Below are positions 58,500 through 64,000 of a stretch of 64,000 nucleotides of DNA, piece after piece. The stretch is from assembly GCA_022432975.1 (NCBI GenBank), contig CM039502.1, positions 19,679,228 through 19,743,227 of the forward strand, in the 5' to 3' direction. Each line of letters begins with the position of its first letter. Positions within the stretch are counted from its first letter, which is position 1. Position numbers and translations under genes: made by a program. The DNA comes from Begonia masoniana (taxonomy: Eukaryota; Streptophyta; Magnoliopsida; Cucurbitales; Begoniaceae). The notes under the pieces were generated by a model, which was not told the origin of the DNA, ran no database searches, and worked only from the letters and a program-made list of their open reading frames with translations.

Positions 58500-59227
58500 C
58501 TACCTGTTCTGCGGCTGCCAACCCTTGTTCTGTCGTGGTGGTGGTTGAGCCTCTCTGGTAAACTTCTTTGACTGCTCACGTTGTTCTTGTAATGTTACCT
58601 CAACCTCTTCCAGTTCTAAGGCTTTAGCCGCCACCTCGGAAAACAGCACATTGTGATTCCCCGCAGTCTTTACTCCTCTATACAAGCCTGGTTTTAGTCC
58701 ATGAAAAAATTGGTGGATCTTGTCTTCCTCATCTTCTATCATATGGGGTGCAAACCGAGATAACGCCTCAAACTTACATATATAATCGGCCACAGAACTG
58801 GTTTGACGCAGCTGCATAAATTCCATCTTCTTGCTAGTCCGAACAGCTCGGCTGAAGTACTTATCGTAAAAGGAAATCTTAAACATTCCCTAGGTCATAG
58901 CTCCTGTATTCACGGTGCTCTGGATCGAGTCCCACCAATGCCTCGCATCCAGTTCCAAGTGGAAAACAGCACACTTGACCTTATCTCCTTCATCCACCTT
59001 TGCATACTTGAACATGTCTTTCATCTTCTGGACCCATTCCTCAGCATAAACAGGATCCGAAACTTGACCATTAAACGTCGGAGGTCGAAGTCGATGGAAG
59101 AAATTCCTTGTTCCTCCCTAGTGGCTACAAGTTGCTCGATCTGTCGGGATTGGCGAATGACCAACTCTGTTAGTTGGGCGATAGTATTGCTATCCACATT
59201 GTAATCTCTCTGTTGGCCTCTTACCAT
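58500..59227 (-). pseudogene. gag, minus strand, frameshifted and 3'-deleted
   Basis: The likely ATG is at 59227 (MVRGQQRDYN), with a polar heptad-like N-terminus (AQLTELVIRQSRQIEQLV). Frames shift near 59100. The second half reads FYDKYFSRAVRTSKK, DYICKFEALSRFAPHM, HQFFHGLKPGLYRGVKT and GWQPQNR, then stop. The zinc knuckle and protease start are missing through a deletion joining 58500 to 58465. Confidence 0.82.
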
Positions 59228-59389
59228 CTTGGGATTCCTAAACAATTAGTCAAAAACACATATTAACTTAAGGACATTGCTAAAATCATAAACACTTACA
59301 GTTGTTGGAGTGTGCTAATGTGACGGTCTGTGCTGGAAGGCTGTCTACAGAATCGATTTTAGAACCCGGTTTTGCTTTGATACTATAGT
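59228..59389 (-). other. Leader and weakened primer-binding site, minus strand
   Basis: Next to the LTR end the minus strand reads TAGTATCAAAGC, two changes from TGGTATCAGAGC. AACTGTAAGT occurs with its GT at 59299. Confidence 0.7.
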
Positions 59390-59655
59390 TGTCACGACCC
59401 CGTTAAGGGCCGAGACTAATTCATATTTTCGTGGAACTTTCACTCTAAATATTCTCTCTGTTCATTTTTTTAAGGAACTTTAAACCATCGTCATATTTGA
59501 CAAAACTAACTCTTCAACACTCGACTCATCCATAAAACTGTCGGCATAACTAGTTGCAGAGCCGAGCGACTAAACTCAAACATTGATTTCCTAACACGAC
59601 CGGGCAGAAAGAAGGTGCCCCCAGACCTCACGACTTCATCGTTCAAGGGGTTGCA
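59390..59655 (-). mobile_element. 5' LTR (3' end) of the minus element, interrupted
   Basis: Homologous to 52770-53035, the end of the same element's other LTR. It is cut at TTGCA (59651-59655) by the LTR starting at 59656; the uninterrupted LTR reads GGGTTGCATGG at the matching place. The remainder would lie beyond the window. Confidence 0.88.
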
Positions 59656-62083
59656 TGTAATATCCAGCTTTTCTGGATATTATTATTTTAATATATAATG
59701 GCATTTTTGTAAATATGTCAAAACAAGCCCGTTTCTCAAGAAGAAAGCGTCATTACGATCCTAACGATTAATAGGAATTTTAAGGAAATTATGAGAATTT
59801 TCGGAGTTTAAACGCTATATTCCGAGTAATTACATTTCTCGTAATATAGAAGACGTTCTCGTAAAAATAGCAAACGAGGTCCGTTTTGCGAACGGATAGT
59901 TTTGTTAGATCCTAAATAATAAGTTGGACATATTGTTGAAATAAGGAAATTTGGTGAACCCGAATAGTTGGACGATTAACGAACCGAATGACGAAACGAA
60001 TATAAAAACTATGGAAGGGCATTTTAGTAATTTGCAAAACCAAAATTTATAAAATTAACCAAAACCCCTTTTCTCTTCATTTCCTCTCTTCCTTCGTGAT
60101 TTCCAGAGAGCTTCTCTCTGCTCTCTTCCTCTGGTCGCCGACGCCGATCAACGATCCGACCTCCGTTCTCCTCCGTTTCTCTTCCGTTCTTCGTGATTCT
60201 TCCTTCTCTCGCTACCCTAGGTATGAACCTACGATCTTAGAGTGTTTATTTCGATTTCTACGAAGTTTAAATACTTAGGGTTTCGATCAATTTTCGTTAA
60301 AAACGCGAATTAGGGTTCGTAATTAATAGGTTAGCCTTGATTAAGTATATATTAAACGTATTTGACGTTATTGGACGAAGTTAAATCGAATTGTGGAAAA
60401 ACGTTAAATTCGAGAATTTAGGGATTTTCGAGAAAGGTTCGTGAATTGTGATTTTGAACCATCGAGCGTGAATTGGTCGTTTAAACGTCTCGATTAATTA
60501 AGTTAGAACTTTAGGAAAGTTCCTTAGTTAAGAATTTTATTAAATTGGACAATTGGGAGTTATAATGTGTCATATTGACAATGTTGTAAATTTGCCTCAG
60601 ACAAACGACGCTCGTGGACGGAGCTTGAGCTGCTTGGGACACGAGGTAAGTTCTCGTGATCTTTCCTGGCCGATTGGCCTACACCGTACTTCGATGCAGC
60701 GTTGAGGATCTTGTGGATTGTTTGTTTTAAATTGCTTTGGTGGGTAGTTAGGGTTTAAATTGTTATGGGTTATTTTATTTCGGTCTCGATGGTACATATG
60801 CTTGGTTGTTTATTTTATGTTAATATCTGTTCATGCATCACGTGTTTTTAAAGATCATGAAAATGAATTCTGCACGATGTTTTAAAGCAAATGCAAAGAA
60901 AAGATGACTCTTCGGTATATAGTTTACATGGCCCTTCGGTATACAGTTTAAAGCAAAGCAAAGCATAGCAAAGCAAAGTAAAGTAAAGCAAAGCAAAGTA
61001 AAGTAAAGAAAACAAAGCATGATTTACAGATTCATATGCACAGCACGCATTTGCATTTACTAGAGCTTACTGAGATTTTTATCTCATAGATGTCTGTATG
61101 GTGTAGGTGACATAGATCCAGGTGAGGACGACGTTCCTCCTTCCGATGTCTGAGGCAGTTGATGGATGATGGCCCGTGGGAGTGTGCTGAGTAGTCGAGG
61201 TGCGTTTTGACCCGTGGGGATGTACGTATGGACTCTGGAGTTATTTAGGGATATTTTGAATTGATAATTGTATAGAGTATATTAGGTTGTTTGGATCTGG
61301 ATAGGGGTTAGAAAATGTTTTGGTGACTGTATGTAAAAGGCTTTGATTTAAACTGTTTTGTTAAACGTTATGAAATGTTTTGATTCGTTTTGGGATTGGT
61401 ACGGGTAAGCTCGGTTTTTAGAGCTATTCAAGCAGTTGGACTTCGCAAAGTCTGCTGTAAGCTAATTGAGTTTTGAATACATTTAATTGGGTGGATGAGT
61501 AATAAGTTTATTGAGATTTTAGATGTAAAACAATAGAAGTTTTGCTCTCTGGAAATCGGATTCCAGAGAGCTAATTGAAGTGTTTGATGCATAGAGTGTT
61601 GAAGGATTTGAAGGAACTGGAACAGGTGTGAAGGAAATGGTCGCTGCTTGCTGTGAAGCAATGCAGCGATCGATCTCTGCTGCAGAGCAGAGATCGATCG
61701 CTGCTGCTATAAGGCAATGCAGCGATCGATCTCTGCTGCAGCAGAGATCGATCGCTGCCACAGCTTAGTGATGCAGCGCTCAGTCGCTGCATGTAGCAGC
61801 GACTGGTCGCTGCCTCAATTGTTTCAGGGCGGACCGTTTTGCCCTTTCCTTCTTCTGATTTGTTTTTAAGTTATTTTTATTAAATGGTTTAATTGTCATT
61901 TAGTTATTAAATGTTTTGTTTTAAATGATTTCAAGGTTTGATTTCAATTCCGTTTTCAGTTCTGATTTCAACTTCAGTTTAAATTCCGCATTAAGTTTTA
62001 ATTAAAGTACGGGAAAGTATAAAGTGTAAAATAAAAATGAAAAATTCATACGGGTAAATGGGTACAGTATTAGGGGTGTTACA
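59656..62083 (+). mobile_element. 5' LTR of intact-gag element (F1, 2428 bp)
   Basis: TGTAATATCCAGC...GGTGTTACA. Donor 60221, mini-exon 60601-60645 (45 nt, but acceptor CTCAG and exon start ACA rather than GTG), intron-like 60646-61106 (461 nt, the shortest). Clamp arms 60678-60689 and 61096-61107 (12 pairs, one wobble). The inner stem found in its siblings is missing; instead 60948-61015 is an AAAGC/AAAGT low-complexity run. A single hairpin GCTCTCTGGAA / TTCCAGAGAGC at 61544-61554 / 61561-61571 matches the expanded 41-bp unit at 4681-5737. Palindromes fill 61637-61815. Confidence 0.92.
61719..61758. repeat. Perfect 40-bp palindrome
   Basis: The 40 bases from GCAGCGATCG to CGATCGCTGC are their own reverse complement with no spacer. 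A second copy with three extra bases lies at 61663-61703. Both belong to the hairpin cluster of the F1 LTR. Confidence 0.95.
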
Positions 62084-62087
62084 GTTA

Positions 62088-62099
62088 TGGTATCAGAGC
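62088..62099 (+). promoter_or_regulatory. Primer-binding site
   Basis: TGGTATCAGAGC, four bases after the LTR end. The donor-like GTAAGT is at 62171 in the leader. Confidence 0.9.
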
Positions 62100-62246
62100 C
62101 CCCGGGTTTTAAAATCGGTTCTGTAGACTGCTCGACTGCACAGCCACTACGCGGACATCCTTCATCAACTGTAAGTCTGTTTATAGCTTTTTTTGATTTT
62201 GTTTCTTAGGATTATTGTTTTGATCTTTTTATAGGATTGTTATAAA

Positions 62247-63347
62247 ATGGTTCGAGGAAGGGATCCTAGAGATGACGCGCTAGATCGATTTACGGATTTG
62301 TTAGATCGCCAGTCGCAGCATATGGACCGGCAAGCGCAGCAGATTACGGACTTAGTAAATCGGGAGAAACAGAGAGCCCGGGATTTGATAGTTCCCAACA
62401 ACCAGGGCATGCAGAGGTTTCAGGGCCTACGACCTCCAGTGTTCGATGGTCGATCATCGGATCCTACTGTTGCGGAGGAATGGATCCGAGTTATGGAGGA
62501 TATGTTAGCTTATGCCGAGGTAGGGAACGGGAGCATGGTGGCGTATGCTACCTTTCACTTAGCAATGGATGCCCGTTTTTGGTGGGATTCGATCAAAGCG
62601 ACGACGGACGTATCAGTTATGACTTGGGATCGATTCAAGTTTGTATTTTTTGACAAGTATTTTAATCGCACAGTGAGAGTGGCGAAGAGGAATGAGTTCA
62701 CACAGCTGAGGCAGACAGGTTCAGTTGCAGAATATATCCGGAAGTTTGAGGCTTTATCGCGATTTGCACCGCACCTTGTCAGTGATAACGAGGAGAAAGT
62801 ACACCAGTTCATGGAGGGCCTTAATTCAGAGATCCGGATGCACGTTGTTGTATCAGGTATTATTGATGTACCCTATTCTGACATCACAGCTAGGGCTCTG
62901 GATATTGAGGCCGCCAGAGCTACTTGTGTTAGACCGAGGGAGCCAGCTAAGGGCTTCTTCCGTGAGATACAGCCTCAGTCGCTGGACCTAGGTTGGCAGC
63001 CGAGAGCGCAGCCGCAACAACAACCACAAAGAGACGTTAAAAGGCCTCTAGAGGGAGGTAACGATCGAGGGAAAGGCAAGCAGGTACAAGGAGCTTCCCG
63101 GTTACCTCTTTGTCCTAAATGCCAGAGGGAGCACAGAGGACAATGCAGAGTAGGCACAGATGTGTGCTATTGGTGTGGAGAACCAGGCCATTTTGTTAAA
63201 GACTGCCCGAATCGAGGTCGAGGTCAATCAGGCGGAGATCAACATGACAAGGATCAAAGAAAGGTTGTACCGAGAGTCTTTGCATTCATCGAGCCTGACA
63301 ACGCCGACGATGGGGCCCAGCCTTCTACAATTGCAGGTATTATTTAA
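62247..63347 (+). CDS. gag: Intact Gag of a gag-only (non-autonomous) retrotransposon, 366 aa
   Basis: A structural capsid/nucleocapsid protein of a Ty3/gypsy element. It starts MVRGRDPRDDALDRFTDLLDRQ with a polar heptad-like N-terminus, then the gag core (PPVFDGRSSDP, EEWIRVMEDMLAY, LAMDARFWWD, KYFNRTVRVAKR, EYIRKFEALSRFAPHL, HQFMEGLNSEI), an arginine/glutamine-rich linker, and one CCHC knuckle CYWCGEPGHFVKDC (307-320). It ends VFAFIEPDNADDGAQPSTIAGII, which aligns with the autonomous polyprotein up to the protease start and then stops. No pol follows, only non-coding sequence like that after the gag at 29912. The intact frame suggests that selection or recent insertion has kept it usable. 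Confidence 0.9.
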   Translation: MVRGRDPRDDALDRFTDLLDRQSQHMDRQAQQITDLVNREKQRARDLIVPNNQGMQRFQGLRPPVFDGRSSDPTVAEEWIRVMEDMLAYAEVGNGSMVAYATFHLAMDARFWWDSIKATTDVSVMTWDRFKFVFFDKYFNRTVRVAKRNEFTQLRQTGSVAEYIRKFEALSRFAPHLVSDNEEKVHQFMEGLNSEIRMHVVVSGIIDVPYSDITARALDIEAARATCVRPREPAKGFFREIQPQSLDLGWQPRAQPQQQPQRDVKRPLEGGNDRGKGKQVQGASRLPLCPKCQREHRGQCRVGTDVCYWCGEPGHFVKDCPNRGRGQSGGDQHDKDQRKVVPRVFAFIEPDNADDGAQPSTIAGII

Positions 63348-63768
63348 ATTACTTGTACAGTGATATGTAATTGATAGATAAAATATTTAGATCTGAAATT
63401 AGTAAAGAAGAGAGTAATAGGTGAGTAAGAAGGAGTTACTAAGTGAACCCCGAAGAGAAGATAATAGGACAAACTTATAACAATAAACGCCGTATAGAAA
63501 TATAGTTATACGTTAGCAAGATTAGTTTGATTTAATCAACGGAGTTTGTGCACCTAGAGTTTAATAATAATTAGAGGAATACACCCTAAGAGCTATGGAT
63601 AGACACAACCTTTTGGAGTATTAGAATACGACTAGTCAAGAAAGATGAAAGCTTAGAAATAAACCTGTAAAGGGATACCCTGAGTGTGTTTAAATAGATG
63701 AAAGAGTACCATAGAACTCATATATTGGGGGTTCGTGTGAAGATAAGAGTATCTAGATTAAGATATAA
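63348..63768 (+). other. Non-coding internal region of gag-only element
   Basis: Homologous in patches to 31010-31545 (for example GAGGAATACACCCTA, GTTTAAATAGATGAA) although the LTRs belong to different subfamilies. No coding frame. Interrupted at 63768 by another LTR; the 5 bases before it are TATAA. Confidence 0.7.
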
Positions 63769-64000
63769 TGTAACACCCGACATTTCGGCCAGGTGATTTT
63801 CTGACCATTTTCATTGTCACCCTCTTATTTAACCTTTATGATTTAAAATTTAATGTTAAGATAAATTATTACAAGTTAAGTAAAACTAGGTTGGGTGGCA
63901 GTTTTGTAAATTAAAATCGATGGATTTAGTATAAATAGGAAATGGAAACCTTAAATCTCATTTATTGCCACTGTAGCCGACATTCCCTCTCGGCGATTTC
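63769..64000 (+). mobile_element. Start of a type C LTR, runs off the window
   Basis: TGTAACACCCGACATTTCGG start, with TATAAATAG at 63930-63938 (161 bases in) and CACTGTAGCCGAC, as in the other type C LTRs. It is not the 3' LTR of the element around it, which would begin TGTAATATCC. Confidence 0.85.
63930..63938 (+). promoter_or_regulatory. LTR TATA box
   Basis: TATAAATAG lies 161 bases from the LTR start, matching the position in sibling LTRs. Confidence 0.65.

Noticed and set aside
6241..62099. tRNA-like matches (TGGTATCAGAGC) after the LTRs
   Set aside because: These are 12-base primer-binding sites complementary to tRNA-Met-i, not tRNA genes; no cloverleaf follows.

Overview
The window is a block of plant repeat DNA, probably pericentromeric or other heterochromatin. 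I can support no host gene, rRNA, tRNA or CRISPR array. Almost every base belongs to nested Ty3/gypsy (Metaviridae) LTR retrotransposons. Most pol fragments look like the Tekay/Del chromovirus clade: gag, CCHC knuckle, D-[TS]-G protease, FIDD reverse transcriptase, RNase H, HHCC/DDE integrase, GPF-type motif and a C-terminal chromodomain-like tail ending in YP[DE]LFV. All readable primer-binding sites match TGGTATCAGAG[CA], the initiator tRNA-Met site usual for plant Ty3/gypsy elements. A flowering plant is certain; I cannot name the species.

Layout. 1-2729: minus-strand LTR cut into an unrelated minus-strand gag. 2730-6931: a 3.5-kb LTR holding a 25-copy, 41-bp hairpin array, then a broken gag. 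6932-18012: one decayed gag-pol element split by two solo LTRs (9749-14296 with TSD TGCAA, containing about 36 copies of a 61-bp repeat; 15005-17347 with TSD CAAAT). 18013-25918: fragments of LTRs on both strands and one minus gag. 25919-52769: an old pol and its 3' LTR, interrupted at 27268 by a gag-only element that is present as a 7.1-kb tandem duplication. The last LTR of that complex is itself interrupted (TSD TTTAA) by a complete young autonomous element, 41611-51061, with one 1487-residue gag-pol frame. 52770-59655: a minus-strand element, its upstream LTR cut by another gag-only element (59656 onward, intact 366-residue gag), which is in turn cut by an LTR starting at 63769.

How the parts may work together. 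The autonomous element at 41611-51061 and the gag-only elements share PBS, leader, gag and polypurine-tract context. The gag-only family therefore looks non-autonomous and could borrow reverse transcriptase and integrase from relatives of the autonomous one.

Most interesting signal. LTRs of otherwise different sequence share one hidden architecture: TATA box or CT-rich leader, splice-donor-like site, acceptor-like site, a 45-47 nt mini-exon (57 in one family), a second GTAAGT donor, then a 460-690 nt intron-like stretch ending in TGTAGG. The two ends of that stretch are an inverted repeat (CCTACACC.../...GGTGTAGG) whose family-specific bases change in compensating pairs, and in several families a second covarying stem-loop lies inside it. 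This looks like a conserved RNA fold or splicing switch carried in the LTR. I am not aware of a description of it. All alignments here were made by eye.
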